DNA from: Phyllobacteriaceae bacterium
Lineage (GTDB): Bacteria; Pseudomonadota; Alphaproteobacteria; Rhizobiales; Rhizobiaceae
Length of the DNA stretch: 64,000 bases
NCBI GenBank assembly: GCA_002708825.1
Contig: PAPF01000012.1
Location: 62,001-126,000, forward strand
Reading direction: 5' to 3'
A program made the position numbers and the translations under genes. The notes under the pieces are model-generated. The model searched no databases. It saw nothing but the letters and a program-made list of their open reading frames with translations, and was not told the origin of the DNA. This document shows, piece after piece, positions 18,216 to 28,334 of this stretch (position 1 is the stretch's first letter; the number at the start of each line of letters is the position of its first letter).

Positions 18216-19013
18216 CTATTGCGGTTTCACGCGCGGGCCGGTCTTGTTGGCGAAGGCTTCGAGGCGTTCCTTCGATGCCGGCTGCGTGTTGACGATGCCG
18301 GCCACCACCGATTCGGCATAGGATGCGTCGAGCGGCGACATGTTCTGCATGTGCGAGATGGCCGAGCAGATGGCGAAATTCGACAGCGGCGGATTTTCCG
18401 CCGCCCGCCGCGCGATCTCGAAGGCGCGCGCCTCGCTGTCGTCGACGAGATATTGTGCCAGGCCCACATCGATGGCTTCCTGGTCCTTGTAGATGCGCCC
18501 GGTGAGCATCATGTCGATCATCCGCGCCTTGCCGACGAGGCCGGCGACCCGGATCGTCGCGCCGCCGCCGGTGAACAGGCCGCGCTGGCCTTCCGGCAGG
18601 GCGAAATAGGTGGTTCGGTCGGCCACCCGGATATGCACCGAGGAAGCCAGTTCCAGCCCGCCGCCGACCACCGCGCCCTTCAGTGCCGCGATCACCGGAA
18701 TGCCGGAATACTCGATCTTGTTGAAGGCCTCGTGCCAGCGCAGGCACACATGCATGAAGTCCGCCGCCGTGCGGTCCTGCCGGTGATGCTCGACCAGGTC
18801 GAGACCGGCGGAGAAGTGGTCGCCCGCCGCACACAGCACCACGGCGCGCACGCCTTCGCGCGGCAGGGCATTGAAGATGGAAACGAACTGCTCGATGGTG
18901 GAGAGGTCCAGCGCATTGCGCTTGTCCGGCCTGTTGAGCCGCACCGTGGCGATCCCGTCGCCGTCCACGTCGACGGTGATTGTTTCCAGATCCAGATCGG
19001 CAAGCCGCTGCAT
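18216..19013 (-). CDS. Crotonase/enoyl-CoA hydratase family protein
   Basis: This 265-residue crotonase-fold protein has [13 protein letters not shown] at the N-terminus. The first oxyanion segment lies around DHFSAGLDL, and the second around [19 protein letters not shown]. In the active-site loop the usual Glu of hydratases is represented by [12 protein letters not shown]. It may hydrate or isomerise an acyl-CoA. The DMT exporter is encoded directly downstream. Specific reaction not predictable. Confidence 0.87.
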   Translation of the reverse strand: MQRLADLDLETITVDVDGDGIATVRLNRPDKRNALDLSTIEQFVSIFNALPREGVRAVVLCAAGDHFSAGLDLVEHHRQDRTAADFMHVCLRWHEAFNKIEYSGIPVIAALKGAVVGGGLELASSVHIRVADRTTYFALPEGQRGLFTGGGATIRVAGLVGKARMIDMMLTGRIYKDQEAIDVGLAQYLVDDSEARAFEIARRAAENPPLSNFAICSAISHMQNMSPLDASYAESVVAGIVNTQPASKERLEAFANKTGPRVKPQ

Positions 19014-19135
19014 TCCATGCTCCTCACGCGATTTTCAGCGGACCATGGCTATTCCGGCCGGGCGGAATGCGCAAGCCTCGGCCCGTGCACAAGGGCATTG
19101 CGGGTTTTCGGGTCCAGCGTCAGCCCGTTGCAGGA

Positions 19136-19166
19136 CAACAAAAAAGCCCGCTTGCGCGGGCTCTTG
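19136..19166 (-). terminator. Rho-independent terminator of tRNA-Leu
   Basis: The stem AGCCCGC/GCGGGCT (19145-19151 with 19156-19162) has a 4-nt loop. On the minus strand it is followed by TTTTTTG, a classic intrinsic terminator. It lies 22 bp after the tRNA-Leu 3' end. Confidence 0.85.
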
Positions 19167-19187
19167 TGTCCGGACGGGCCGGTAATC

Positions 19188-19272
19188 TGGTGCCCAGGAG
19201 AGGACTCGAACCTCCACGCCTCGCGGCACACGGACCTGAACCGTGCGCGTCTACCAATTCCGCCACCTGGGC
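19188..19272 (-). tRNA. tRNA-Leu (anticodon CAG)
   Basis: An 85-nt class II tRNA is readable on the minus strand. It has a 7-bp acceptor stem GCCCAGG/CCTGGGC, D-loop with TTGGTAGACGC, anticodon loop TTCAGGT (CAG) on an ACGG/CCGT stem, a variable arm, GGTTCGAGTCC in the T-arm and an encoded CCA end. It decodes CUG, a major leucine codon in this GC-rich genome. It follows gpmA on the same strand by 58 bp, a conserved order in rhizobia-like genomes. Confidence 0.97.
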
Positions 19273-19330
19273 AGGTGCCGCGCCGATGTAGGCGGATTGC
19301 CCGCCCGTGTCAACGCGGTTTGCGAGGAAT

Positions 19331-19951
19331 TTATTTCGCCAGCACGGTTTTTTCGGTGACCAGCGTATCCGCTCCCAATTCGTAGATCATCGGCTCGCCG
19401 GTGGCGATCTCGAAGCCCACGATTTCGTCCTTGCCGAGCCGTTCCAGGACCATGCAGATGGAGCGCAGCGAATTGCCGTGCGCGGCGACCAGCACGGTCT
19501 TTCCCTGCATGACGGCGGGCAGGATGTCGGTGACGAAATAGGGCAGGGTGCGCGCCAGCGTGTCCTTCAGGCTTTCCCCGCCCGGCGGCGGAACGTCGTA
19601 GGAGCGGCGCCAGATGTGAACCTGTTCCTCGCCCCACTTGGCGCGCGCGTCGTCCTTGTTGAGGCCCGACAAGTCGCCATAGTCACGCTCGTTGAGCGCC
19701 AGGTCGCGCTTGGTTTCCAGCCCTTCCTGGCCCAGTTCGGCCAGCATCAGGCCCAGCGTCTTCTGCGCCCGGCTCAGTTCGGAGGTGAAGGCGATGTCGA
19801 ATGTCAGGCCGCGCGCCTTCAACGCCTTGCCCGCCGCCTTGGCTTCCTCGATGCCCTTTTCGGTCAGGCCCGGATCCTTCCACCCGGTGAAGAGGTTCTT
19901 CAGGTTCCATTCGCTCTGCCCGTGACGGACGAGAACCAGCGTGCCAGCCAT
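19331..19951 (-). CDS. gpmA: 2,3-bisphosphoglycerate-dependent phosphoglycerate mutase
   Basis: This 206-residue enzyme interconverts 3- and 2-phosphoglycerate in glycolysis. The phospho-His motif [20 protein letters not shown], the catalytic Glu in [14 protein letters not shown] and the second His in [10 protein letters not shown] are present. Its length is the short form common in alphaproteobacteria (E. coli GpmA is about 250). It follows dapB by 32 bp and precedes tRNA-Leu, probably in one transcript. Confidence 0.94.
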   Translation of the reverse strand: MAGTLVLVRHGQSEWNLKNLFTGWKDPGLTEKGIEEAKAAGKALKARGLTFDIAFTSELSRAQKTLGLMLAELGQEGLETKRDLALNERDYGDLSGLNKDDARAKWGEEQVHIWRRSYDVPPPGGESLKDTLARTLPYFVTDILPAVMQGKTVLVAAHGNSLRSICMVLERLGKDEIVGFEIATGEPMIYELGADTLVTEKTVLAK

Positions 19952-19983
19952 GTCTTCAGGTCTCCTGTGTGGTGTTTCTCTGC

Positions 19984-20802
19984 TCAGCCGTCCGAAAGGC
20001 CGAGCACGTCAAGCATGGAATAGAGGCCCGGCTTGCGCCCGTGCGCCCACAGCGCGGCCTTGACCGCGCCGCGCGCGAAGATCGAGCGGTCCTCTGCGTG
20101 GTGGGAAAGCGTGATCCTCTCGCCGGGTCCGGCCAGGATGACGGAATGGTCGCCGACGACCGAGCCGCCGCGCAGCGTGGCAAAGCCGATCGTGCCCGCC
20201 TCGCGCGGACCGGTGTGGCCGTCGCGCACGCGCACCGAATGATCCGCCAGTGCGATTGCGCGGCCTTTCGCCGCCGCCTCGCCCAGCAGCAGCGCGGTGC
20301 CCGATGGCGCGTCGACCTTGTGGCGGTGATGCATTTCCAGCACCTCGATGTCGAAATCGGCGGCCTCCAGCGCTTGGGCTGCCTGACGCACCAGCACGGC
20401 GAGCAGGTTGACGCCGAGGCTCATGTTGCCGGACTTGACGATGGTGGCGTGGCGCGCCGCCGCCGCGATCTTCGCGTCCTCGTCCGGCCCGCAGCCGGTC
20501 GTGCCGATGACATGCGCGATGCGGGCCTGCGCGGCATAGCCGGCAAGCGCGGCCGACACCGCCGGTGCGGTGAAGTCCAGCACGCCGTCGGCCTGCGCCA
20601 TGGCGGCCAGCGGATCGGTTGCGACGGGAACGCCGGCATGGCCGGTGCCGGCCAGTTCGCCGGCATCCTTGCCCGCATGGGGTGAATCGGCGCGTTCGAT
20701 GGCGGCATGGAGAACGGCGCCCGGCGTTTCCGCGATGGCGCGGATCAACGCCTGTCCCATGCGCCCGCCGGCGCCCGCGACAACCAGTTTCATGTCCTTC
20801 AT
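19984..20802 (-). CDS. dapB: 4-hydroxy-tetrahydrodipicolinate reductase
   Basis: This 272-residue enzyme of the lysine/diaminopimelate pathway uses NAD(P)H. The nucleotide-binding motif [13 protein letters not shown] is at the N-terminus, and the DapB signature [16 protein letters not shown] contains the catalytic His and Lys. The ATG overlaps the stop of the upstream ABC exporter gene (ATGA). A second ATG three codons in is an alternative start. Confidence 0.95.
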   Translation of the reverse strand: MKDMKLVVAGAGGRMGQALIRAIAETPGAVLHAAIERADSPHAGKDAGELAGTGHAGVPVATDPLAAMAQADGVLDFTAPAVSAALAGYAAQARIAHVIGTTGCGPDEDAKIAAAARHATIVKSGNMSLGVNLLAVLVRQAAQALEAADFDIEVLEMHHRHKVDAPSGTALLLGEAAAKGRAIALADHSVRVRDGHTGPREAGTIGFATLRGGSVVGDHSVILAGPGERITLSHHAEDRSIFARGAVKAALWAHGRKPGLYSMLDVLGLSDG

Positions 20803-22631
20803 CGCTTGTCTCCCCCGGTATGGGCCGGTTGTTCGCCGGAAAAGTCGAGATCCACCGGCTTTGCCATTTGAGCGTCGTGGAACCGCTTGTACAGCCCGTC
20901 CGCAAGCTGGACCAGTTCCTCGTGCCTTCCTTCCTCGACGACCCGGCCCTGGTCCATGACCACGATCCGGTCGGCATTGACGACGGTGGAAAGCCGGTGC
21001 GCGATGACGATGGTGGTACGCCCCTTCATCACCTCTTCCAGCGCCATTTGCACCTTCTTTTCCGATTCGTTGTCGAGTGCCGATGTCGCTTCGTCAAGCA
21101 GCAGGATCGGCGCGTTGCGCACGATGGCCCGCGCGATGGAAAGCCGCTGGCGCTGGCCGCCCGAAAGCGTCGAGCCGCTTTCGCCGACCGGCGTGTCATA
21201 GCCCTGCGGCTGGGCGAGGATGAAATCCTCCGCATGGGCCGCGCGGGCTGCCGCCTCGATCTCGCCGTCCGTGGCGTCGGCCCGCCCGTAGCGGATATTG
21301 TCGCGGATGGTGCCCTCGAACAGGTAGGGCTGCTGCGAGACATAGGCGACCGCCTGGCGCAACGAGGCCTTGGTGACGCCGGCGATGTCCTGGCCGTCGA
21401 TCGTCACCCGGCCTTCCTCGGGATCCCAGAACCGTTGTACAAGGGCGATGAGAGTTGTCTTGCCGGCGCCGGAACTGCCGACGATGGCCGTCGTGCGGCC
21501 GGCTTCCGCGACAAGGCTGACGCCCTGGATCACCGGTACATCCGGGCCATAGCCGAAGGTCACGTTCTCGAAGCGGATCTCGCCCTTGCCGACGGAAAGC
21601 GGCACCGCGTCCGGGCGGTCCGGCTGGTGCGGTTCAAGGTCGATGATCTCGTAGATCATGCGCGCATTGACCAGCGCGCGCTCCAGCCCCACCTGCACCC
21701 GCGCCAGGCGGCGCGCCGGATCGTAGGCCAGCATCATGGCCGTGACGAAGGCCACCATGGAGCCGGGAAGCTCCCCGGTCTCCAGCGTGCGGAAACCGGT
21801 ATAGGCGATGGCCAGCGAAACCAGGATGCCGGCCAGCACCTCGGCCACCGGCGAGACGCGCTCGGACACCTCGGCGATGCGGTTGGAGCGGCGCTCGGAC
21901 TGGTGGATGAGTTCCGACAGCTTGGCGCGCAACTGCTCTTCCATCGTGAATGCCTTGACGATGGAAATGCCCTGCACGGCCTCCTGCATGGCGCCCAGAA
22001 GCCGCGAGTTGATCTCCACCGACTGGCGCGTCACGCGACGCAGCTTCTTCATCAGGTAGTTGACGCCCAGTCCGAGCGGCGGACCGATCACGAAGATGGC
22101 CGAGGAAAGCAGCGGATCCTGGTAGAACATGACGGCGACGAGGCCGACCAGCGTCATGGCGTCGCGGGCCAGCGATGTCAGCGTGATCGTCATGAGATCG
22201 CGCACGCCGGTGGTGTTCTGGTTGACCTGCGCGACAAGCTGGCCGGAACGCTGGCTGGAGAAGAACCCCATGCCGAGCCCCATCAGCTTGTCGAAGATGC
22301 GGTCCTGGTAGCGCGCGATGATGTTGTTGCCCACCCGCGCCAGCAGCACCGCGGCCGCATAGGATGCGAGACCGCGGATCAGGAAGGCGGTGAAGATGGA
22401 GGCGGAAAGAAGCAGGATCAGGTCCTTGCGGTCCTGGTAGAAGATCTTGTCCACCACGTCGCGGATGATCCACGCGAGGTAGGCCGTGGCGCCCGCCACC
22501 ATGACGAGGCAGATGATGGCCGTGACATAGGAACCCAGATAGGCGCGGCCGTTCTCGCTCAGCACACGGCGGATGACCGCGACGACGTCATCGGCGTTCA
22601 GCCGCTTGTGCGGTGTATCCCTTGCTGCCAT
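20799..22631 (-). CDS. MsbA-like ABC exporter (fused permease and ATPase)
   Basis: This 610-residue half-transporter has a six-helix ABC transporter domain (about residues 30-330) and an ATPase domain with Walker [11 protein letters not shown], signature [14 protein letters not shown], Walker [13 protein letters not shown] and the H-loop AHRLST. It works as a homodimer in the inner membrane. Close family members flip lipid A-core or export drugs. It is translationally coupled to dapB, which says little about its substrate. Confidence 0.9.
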   Translation of the reverse strand: MAARDTPHKRLNADDVVAVIRRVLSENGRAYLGSYVTAIICLVMVAGATAYLAWIIRDVVDKIFYQDRKDLILLLSASIFTAFLIRGLASYAAAVLLARVGNNIIARYQDRIFDKLMGLGMGFFSSQRSGQLVAQVNQNTTGVRDLMTITLTSLARDAMTLVGLVAVMFYQDPLLSSAIFVIGPPLGLGVNYLMKKLRRVTRQSVEINSRLLGAMQEAVQGISIVKAFTMEEQLRAKLSELIHQSERRSNRIAEVSERVSPVAEVLAGILVSLAIAYTGFRTLETGELPGSMVAFVTAMMLAYDPARRLARVQVGLERALVNARMIYEIIDLEPHQPDRPDAVPLSVGKGEIRFENVTFGYGPDVPVIQGVSLVAEAGRTTAIVGSSGAGKTTLIALVQRFWDPEEGRVTIDGQDIAGVTKASLRQAVAYVSQQPYLFEGTIRDNIRYGRADATDGEIEAAARAAHAEDFILAQPQGYDTPVGESGSTLSGGQRQRLSIARAIVRNAPILLLDEATSALDNESEKKVQMALEEVMKGRTTIVIAHRLSTVVNADRIVVMDQGRVVEEGRHEELVQLADGLYKRFHDAQMAKPVDLDFSGEQPAHTGGDKR

Positions 22632-22714
22632 GCCTGCCGTGCGACCCCTTCAAGCTGCCGGCCTTTCGCCGGCGCGCCTTCATAGCCGCAAGCGGCCGCC
22701 AAGACCAGTCCCGC

Positions 22715-23740
22715 TCAGCGTCCCGGACGGGGCGAGGGCACCGGGATGGCGGGCCCGGCGGGAAGCGGCGCGAAGGAGCGGGCAAGCGAGGGCAGGCCGC
22801 TGCTGGCCCCTGCCATGGCCACGCTGCCCGTGCCGGTCACCGTGACGGCGGCCTCGGATACCGGCGATGGCGCGTTCAGCACCGCGCGGCAGGCCGCCGG
22901 CAGGCTTGCCATGGTCATCACGTCGCGCGCCTTCGGCTTCTGTTTCGTGCCGGGCTTGGCCGGCCGCCACGGTTCGTCGGTGAACCACCACGCCAGGGAC
23001 TTGTCGCAACCCTCCGAGCGGGGCGGCGCGGCCTGTCCCTTGCAGCCCGGCGATCCGGCCGGGCAGCCGATGCGGATGTGGAAGTGGTAATGGTGGCCCC
23101 AGAAGGGACGGATCTTGGACAGCCATGCGCGGTTGCCGGTCACCGTGTCGCACAGTTTCTTCTTGATGCCGGGATGGACGAGTATGCGCTCGACTTCCGG
23201 ATAGCTGGCCGCACGCCGCAGGATGGCCTCATGCGCACGTGTCCACTTCCTGTCGTCGACATGCAGCGAATCGCCCTTGAGCATGGAAACCGCGCTGATG
23301 GTCTCGCGCTCCTGTTTCGACAGGCGCCGGTCGGGCATGGGCGTGAACCAGATGTCGGCGTCGAGCCCGATCTGGTGCGAGGCATGGCCGGACAGCATGG
23401 GCCCGCCGCGCGGCTGCGAAATGTCCCCCACCATAAGGCCGTTCCAGCCGTCTGCATGGCCCTCGCGCGACAGCTTCTCCAGCAGCGCGATCATGTCGGG
23501 ATGGCCCCAGCGCCGGTTGCGCGACAGGCGCATCGCCTGCCAGTGGGGGCCGTCGGTGGCAATCGCGACACCGCCCGAGAAGCAGCCCTTGGAATAGAAA
23601 CCATGGGCGGCGGGCGCCGTCGCGGCCGGAAGCGCCTTGTTGCCGAAAAGGTTTTTCGCCAGCGGCTCGGCGCCGGCCGGCGCGGCAAGCGTCGCGCCCA
23701 GGGCGAGGCTGGCGGCAAGTGTGCAGAGAAAACGGATCAT
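22715..23740 (-). CDS. mepA: Penicillin-insensitive murein endopeptidase
   Basis: This 341-residue LAS-family zinc peptidase cleaves D-Ala-mDAP cross-links in the periplasm. A signal peptide (about residues 1-24, cut near APAGAEP) is followed by the MepA features: SKGCFSGG, the metal site GHASHQIGLDADIW, and the C-terminal HYHFHIRIGCP with zinc/catalytic His residues. The C-terminal 100 residues after the conserved core are Pro/Ala/Ser-rich and vary in this family. Confidence 0.92.
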   Translation of the reverse strand: MIRFLCTLAASLALGATLAAPAGAEPLAKNLFGNKALPAATAPAAHGFYSKGCFSGGVAIATDGPHWQAMRLSRNRRWGHPDMIALLEKLSREGHADGWNGLMVGDISQPRGGPMLSGHASHQIGLDADIWFTPMPDRRLSKQERETISAVSMLKGDSLHVDDRKWTRAHEAILRRAASYPEVERILVHPGIKKKLCDTVTGNRAWLSKIRPFWGHHYHFHIRIGCPAGSPGCKGQAAPPRSEGCDKSLAWWFTDEPWRPAKPGTKQKPKARDVMTMASLPAACRAVLNAPSPVSEAAVTVTGTGSVAMAGASSGLPSLARSFAPLPAGPAIPVPSPRPGR

Positions 23741-23877
23741 CGCTCGGTATCCTGTGCCGGTGCGGCGTTCACGCCAGCCTTGGACGGCGTTGGTTAACGC
23801 TTCCTTGACATGCGCGCGAATGTGATCGCGACCGTATCACGATTTGCCTGCCTGCCGAAGGCCGGTGGCAAGGCGCG

Positions 23878-24744
23878 TTATCCGCGCCAGCTTCCGTCCG
23901 CCCACATCGCATCCAGCGCGGCGCGGTAATCGGGATAGGCAGGCTCGAAGCCCATCGCCTTGAGCTTACCGTTGGAAACGCGCTTGTTCTCGCCATAGAA
24001 GGAGCGCGCCATGGGAGACAGGTCCGCCGTCTCGAAATCCTGCTCCGGTGGCGGTTCCATGCCCATCAGCGCGCAGGCATGGGTGATCACGTCCTGCGGC
24101 GGCGCCGGTTCGTTGTCGGTGACGTTGAAGATGCCGCCGGCCCTGTTGCGCGCCAGGAAAAGCGCGGCCCGCCCGATATCGTCCACATGCACGCGGTTGA
24201 ACACCTGGCCGGGCTTGATCAGGCGGCGCGCCTTGCCTTCGGCAACCGTGACAAGCGCGTTTCGCCCCGGCCCGTAGATCCCCGGCAGGCGCATGATCGA
24301 GACCGGGATGCCGGTCCGCTCGCCGAAGGCCAGCCATTGCTCCTCCGCCTTCAGCCGCCGGACGGACCGGTCCGCTGTCGGCCGGCACTCCGCCGTTTCG
24401 TCGATCCAGGCGCCGCCGTGGTCGCCATAGACGCCGACCGTGGACAGGTAGCCGACCCATGAAAGGGCGGGCATGTGCTCTTCGAAGAGCTTGCCGGCAG
24501 CGGCGAGCGCCGGGCAGCCGTCCCGGTCCGGCGGGATCGTGACGGCCATGTGAGTCATGTATTCCAGCGGCAGCATGGCCACGTCGGCCGCCCCGGTGAA
24601 GACGTAGGGCTCGATATGCGCGGCTTCGAGATCGGAGAAGTTGTCTTCCGAGCGTGTGGTGCCGACGATCCAGCGGGCGCCGTCGGCAAAGGCACGGGCA
24701 ATCGCCTTGCCGGAATAGCCGGCGCCAAACAGGAAAAGCCGCAT
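23878..24744 (-). CDS. NAD-dependent epimerase/SDR family protein (YeeZ-like)
   Basis: This 288-residue extended SDR has the N-terminal dinucleotide motif FLFGAGYSGKAIA. Conserved SWVGYLSTVGVYGDHGG and IMRLPGIYGPGRNAL segments resemble E. coli YeeZ. Its start overlaps the queG stop (TGATG), so it is the last gene of a GST-queG-epimerase operon. The substrate is unknown. Confidence 0.85.
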   Translation of the reverse strand: MRLFLFGAGYSGKAIARAFADGARWIVGTTRSEDNFSDLEAAHIEPYVFTGAADVAMLPLEYMTHMAVTIPPDRDGCPALAAAGKLFEEHMPALSWVGYLSTVGVYGDHGGAWIDETAECRPTADRSVRRLKAEEQWLAFGERTGIPVSIMRLPGIYGPGRNALVTVAEGKARRLIKPGQVFNRVHVDDIGRAALFLARNRAGGIFNVTDNEPAPPQDVITHACALMGMEPPPEQDFETADLSPMARSFYGENKRVSNGKLKAMGFEPAYPDYRAALDAMWADGSWRG

Positions 24745-25892
24745 CAGTCTTCACCCTCCATGGCGAGCGCCCATTCCGCCCGCACGTCTTCGTCCATGTC
24801 CCCGGCCAGCCTTTCGGCCATCGCGCGGAGCCGGTCCCGGCCGCCGAGCCGCGCCAGCGCCCAGACAGCCATGGCCCGCACCTGCGGTGCCGCGTCGTCA
24901 AGCAGCGGAACCACCGCTCCGGCCAGCGCCGGCTCGCCGCTGTTTCCGGCCGCGATCAGGACATTGCGCAGGAACCGGTCGCGTCCGATCCGCTTGACCG
25001 GCGACCCGGAGAACATGGCCCGGAACGCGGTATCGTCAAGCGCCAGCAGGTCCGCAAGGCGCGGTGCGGTCAGGTCGTCGCGTGCCTTGAGCTTCGCCTC
25101 GCGGGCGGACTGAGCGAACTTGTTCCACGGGCACACCGCCAGGCAGTCGTCGCAGCCGTAGATGCGGTTGCCCATGGCCGGGCGCAGCGCATGCGGAATG
25201 GCGCCCTTGTGCTCGATGGTCAGGTAGGAAATGCAGCGCCGCGCGTCGAGTTGGTAGGGTGCGGGAAAGGCGTCCGTCGGGCAGATGTCGAGGCAGGCCC
25301 GGCAGGAGCCGCAATGGTCGCGCTCCGGCGCGTCATGCTCCAGTTCGGCGGTCGTGAAGATGGAGCCGAGGAAGAGCCAGGAGCCGAAGGCGCGGCTGAC
25401 CAGATTGGTGTGCTTGCCCTGCCAGCCGAGCCCGGCGGCCTCCGCCAGCGGCTTCTCCATTACCGGCGCGGTGTCGACGAACACCTTGACATCCGATCCG
25501 GCGCGTGCGGTCAGCTTGCCGGCGATGGTCTTCAGCCGCCCCTTGATGATGTCGTGATAATCCCGGTTCTGCGCATAGACCGAGATGGCGGCGCGATCGC
25601 CTTGCGAAAGCACGGCCAGCGGATCGTGCTCCGGGCCGTAATTCATCGCCAGCATGACGACGGAGCGGACCTCCGGCCACAGGGCGCCGGGTGTGCCGCG
25701 CCGTTCAGCCGTCTCCGCCATCCATGCCATCGTGCCGTGGCGTCCCGCCGCCAGGAATTCCCCCAGGCGCCCGGCGGCTTGAGGAATGCTGTCCGGCGAG
25801 GTCACGGCAACCGCGTCGAACCCTGCGGCAAGCGCCTCGCGGCGGATGAAGGCGGTCAGCCGTCCGGCGGCGTCACGCGGGGCATCAGGCAT
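24744..25892 (-). CDS. queG: tRNA epoxyqueuosine(34) reductase
   Basis: This 382-residue enzyme performs the last step of queuosine synthesis, reducing epoxyqueuosine in the tRNA wobble position using cobalamin and two [4Fe-4S] clusters. The cluster motifs [16 protein letters not shown] and [14 protein letters not shown] are visible. A HEAT-like C-terminal region follows ([20 protein letters not shown]). ATG 25892 matches the family N-terminus ([17 protein letters not shown]) and overlaps the GST stop codon; an open frame further upstream to 26291 is only the GST gene read out of frame. Confidence 0.94.
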   Translation of the reverse strand: MPDAPRDAAGRLTAFIRREALAAGFDAVAVTSPDSIPQAAGRLGEFLAAGRHGTMAWMAETAERRGTPGALWPEVRSVVMLAMNYGPEHDPLAVLSQGDRAAISVYAQNRDYHDIIKGRLKTIAGKLTARAGSDVKVFVDTAPVMEKPLAEAAGLGWQGKHTNLVSRAFGSWLFLGSIFTTAELEHDAPERDHCGSCRACLDICPTDAFPAPYQLDARRCISYLTIEHKGAIPHALRPAMGNRIYGCDDCLAVCPWNKFAQSAREAKLKARDDLTAPRLADLLALDDTAFRAMFSGSPVKRIGRDRFLRNVLIAAGNSGEPALAGAVVPLLDDAAPQVRAMAVWALARLGGRDRLRAMAERLAGDMDEDVRAEWALAMEGED

Positions 25893-26584
25893 CAGAAATC
25901 CGGATCCGGGTAATGGGAGACCGGCGGCAGGCCCTGCACGCGCTCGGTAAGCAGCGGCCGGAAGGCAGGACGCGACTTCAGCCGCGCATACCAGTCGCGG
26001 GCGGCCGGATAGTCGTTCCATTCGATCTCGCCGAGATAGTCGAGAATGGAAATGGCCGCACCCGCGGCCATGTCGGCATAGGTGATGGAGGGTCCTGCCA
26101 GCCAGTCGCGGTTGGCGGCCAGCCAGTTGGTGTATTTCATGTGCTGGCGCACATTGCCGCGCGCCGCGCGCAGCGCTGCCGCTTCCGGGGAGCCGCCACC
26201 GATGGAGGCCGGCATCATCGGCTTGAACACCCGTTCGCGCACCATGTGGCGCGTCACTTCCGCCTCGCATTTGACGAGGTACCATTCGCACAGGCGCCGG
26301 ATCTCGGCCCGCTCGAACGGGTCGTCGGCGAAAAGCCGCTTGCCGCGCATCAGAGCGCCGCGCGTCTCGTCCAGGTATTCGGCGATCACCATGGCGCCGG
26401 GAATGGGCGCGTCATGCTCGGCGAGCAGCAAGGGCAGTGTGCCGGCCGGGTTGATCTGCAGGAATTCCTTGCGCCGGACCCAGGGCTTTTCCTCGATCAG
26501 CGAAATCTCCTCGCCATATTCGCCCAGGATCAGGCGCACATGGCGGCAACCGGCAATCATCGTGTGGTGAAACAGGGTCAGCAT
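25892..26584 (-). CDS. Glutathione S-transferase family protein
   Basis: This 230-residue protein has an N-terminal thioredoxin-like GST domain ([20 protein letters not shown], then [22 protein letters not shown]). An all-helical C-terminal domain with the GST N-capping-box-like [15 protein letters not shown] follows. It conjugates or handles glutathione adducts; the substrate is unknown. The active-site region has no clear Ser/Tyr/Cys of a known class. The ATG at 26584 is the family start; the frame continues open upstream but reads the antisense of uppP. The gene is coupled to queG. Confidence 0.88.
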   Translation of the reverse strand: MLTLFHHTMIAGCRHVRLILGEYGEEISLIEEKPWVRRKEFLQINPAGTLPLLLAEHDAPIPGAMVIAEYLDETRGALMRGKRLFADDPFERAEIRRLCEWYLVKCEAEVTRHMVRERVFKPMMPASIGGGSPEAAALRAARGNVRQHMKYTNWLAANRDWLAGPSITYADMAAGAAISILDYLGEIEWNDYPAARDWYARLKSRPAFRPLLTERVQGLPPVSHYPDPDF

Positions 26585-26749
26585 GGGGGCTCCGGTCGGT
26601 TCTGGTCTTGCGATCCGTGAGGCGCTAAACCTCCCTGCGCCCGTCGATTCGCGATACGATCTGTGAACCGTTTCCGGGTATAGGGGCTGCACGGGCGGCT
26701 GACAAGCGAACCCGCCTTGCGCCGACCTGACCGTACGGAGACCGCCACC

Positions 26750-27556
26750 ATGGCCGAACAGTCCATCGCCGATGCCCTCGCACTCGGCCTGCTGGAAGGG
26801 TTGACCGAGTTCATTCCGGTCTCCTCGACCGGCCATATCCTGCTGGCCGGCCATTTCCTCGGTTTCGAATCCACCGGCAAGGCCTTCGAGGTGCTCATCC
26901 AGCTTGGCGCGATCCTGGCCATCCTCACGGTCTACTTCACCCGCCTCTGGCGCATCCTCGTCGACCTGCCGCGCGACCGCACCACGCAGCGTTTCGTCGC
27001 CGGCATCCTTGTCGCCTTCCTGCCGGCCGCCGTGATCGGCGCGCTGGCGCATGATTTCATCAAGACCGTGCTGTTCGAATCGCCCATGCTGATCTGCACG
27101 ACCCTGATCATCGGCGGGGTGATCCTTCTTTGGGTCGACCGCTGGGCGCTCACGCCGAAATACGAAAACATCATGGACTACCCGATGCATGTCTATCTCG
27201 GCATCGGCCTGTTCCAGTGCCTTGCCATGATTCCCGGCACGTCGCGGTCCGGCTCCACCATCGTCGGTGCATTGCTGCTCGGCACGGACAAGCGCTCGGC
27301 CGCCGAGTTTTCCTTCTTCCTGGCCATGCCGACCATGGTCGGCGCCTTCGCCTACGATCTCTACAAGAACCGCGACATCCTGACCGCCGCCGACCTGCCC
27401 ATCATCACGGTCGGCTTCGTCTCCGCCTTCTTCGTTGCCGTGATCGTCGTTCGCTACCTGCTCGACTATGTCTCGAGGCATGGTTACGCGCTGTTCGGCT
27501 GGTGGCGCCTGATCGTCGGCAGCATCGGCATGGCCGCGCTCATGATCTGGGGCTGA
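26750..27556 (+). CDS. uppP: Undecaprenyl-diphosphatase (UppP/BacA)
   Basis: This 268-residue polytopic membrane phosphatase recycles the undecaprenyl carrier for peptidoglycan and other polymers. Both signature segments are present: [14 protein letters not shown] (with the (E/Q)XXXE region) and [15 protein letters not shown] 26750 follows ACGGAG and is the conventional family start. It converges with the TauE/SafE gene with 4 bp between stops. Confidence 0.95.
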   Translation: MAEQSIADALALGLLEGLTEFIPVSSTGHILLAGHFLGFESTGKAFEVLIQLGAILAILTVYFTRLWRILVDLPRDRTTQRFVAGILVAFLPAAVIGALAHDFIKTVLFESPMLICTTLIIGGVILLWVDRWALTPKYENIMDYPMHVYLGIGLFQCLAMIPGTSRSGSTIVGALLLGTDKRSAAEFSFFLAMPTMVGAFAYDLYKNRDILTAADLPIITVGFVSAFFVAVIVVRYLLDYVSRHGYALFGWWRLIVGSIGMAALMIWG

Positions 27557-27560
27557 GGCG

Positions 27561-28331
27561 TCAGCCGGCCCACGCCATCGCGCCGCGCCGGATCATGTCG
27601 ATGGCAAGCAGGGTGAGCAGGATGCGGAAGCCCTTGCGGAAGGCGTCCTCCGGCATCCTGTCGAGCAGCGCGGTTCCCCACAGCGTCCCGGCATAGCCGG
27701 TGACGATCATGGCCGCGACGAGCGGCACCCATTGCGCGAAGGCGAAGCCCAGCGCGCCGAACACCGCGATCTTGAGTACATGCAGCACGCTCATCAGCAG
27801 GGCGTGCGTGGCCACCAGTGCCTTGCGGTCGGAGGGCAGGATCTTCGACAGGAAGGCAGCCATCATCGGCCCCGTGGCGCCGACAAGCATGGTGACGAAG
27901 CCCAGCACGCCGCCGCCCGCGGCCAGTCCCGCGCCTGAAAGACGGTCGAAGCCCGGGATCTTCGCCCAGGTGACCACGATGATGAAAAGCCCCAGCATCA
28001 GCTTCATCGCCGCGTCGGGAATTTCCGTCACGAAATAGCCGCCGGCCAGCGAGCCGGCGATCGCGCCGGCCAGGAAGGGCAGCAGGATGGCGGTGTTGAC
28101 ATGGGCACGCTGCCGCCACGCCCGCCCCGTGTTGGAGCCGAGCTGCACCGCGCCGTGCACAGGGATGAGGGCTGCGACCGGGATCATCACGCCCATCAGC
28201 GCCAGCATGAACAGTCCGCCGCCGACGCCGAAGGCGGCTGTCAGCGCCGAGGTGAAGAAGCTGGCAGCGACAAGCAGGAGCGCCGCGCCGCCGGAAAGCG
28301 TGTCGGGCAGGAGGGCGGCAATGGCGTCCAA
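27561..28331 (-). CDS. Sulfite exporter TauE/SafE family permease
   Basis: This 256-residue integral membrane protein of the TauE/SafE (DUF81) family has about eight hydrophobic segments. Duplicated motifs are visible as TAAFGVGGGLFMLALMG, PVHGAVQLGSN, and the second-half MLVGATGPMMAAFL with TALLMSVLHVLK. The family exports sulfite or sulfoacetate-type anions; here the substrate is unassigned. It lies 3 bp from the NDUFA9-like gene, with which it is likely co-transcribed. Confidence 0.88.
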   Translation of the reverse strand: MDAIAALLPDTLSGGAALLLVAASFFTSALTAAFGVGGGLFMLALMGVMIPVAALIPVHGAVQLGSNTGRAWRQRAHVNTAILLPFLAGAIAGSLAGGYFVTEIPDAAMKLMLGLFIIVVTWAKIPGFDRLSGAGLAAGGGVLGFVTMLVGATGPMMAAFLSKILPSDRKALVATHALLMSVLHVLKIAVFGALGFAFAQWVPLVAAMIVTGYAGTLWGTALLDRMPEDAFRKGFRILLTLLAIDMIRRGAMAWAG

Positions 28332-28334
28332 GCG

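Noticed and set aside
19188-19272. tRNA-Leu as a possible integration site of a mobile element
   Set aside because: No integrase, direct repeat of the tRNA end or change in gene content is seen on either side.
20619-22685. A 688-codon open frame opposite the MsbA-like gene
   Set aside because: Antisense to an intact ABC exporter with all motifs; composition is typical of a shadow frame.
26585-27481. Upstream extension of the GST open frame
   Set aside because: It runs antisense to uppP; the GST family start is at 26584.
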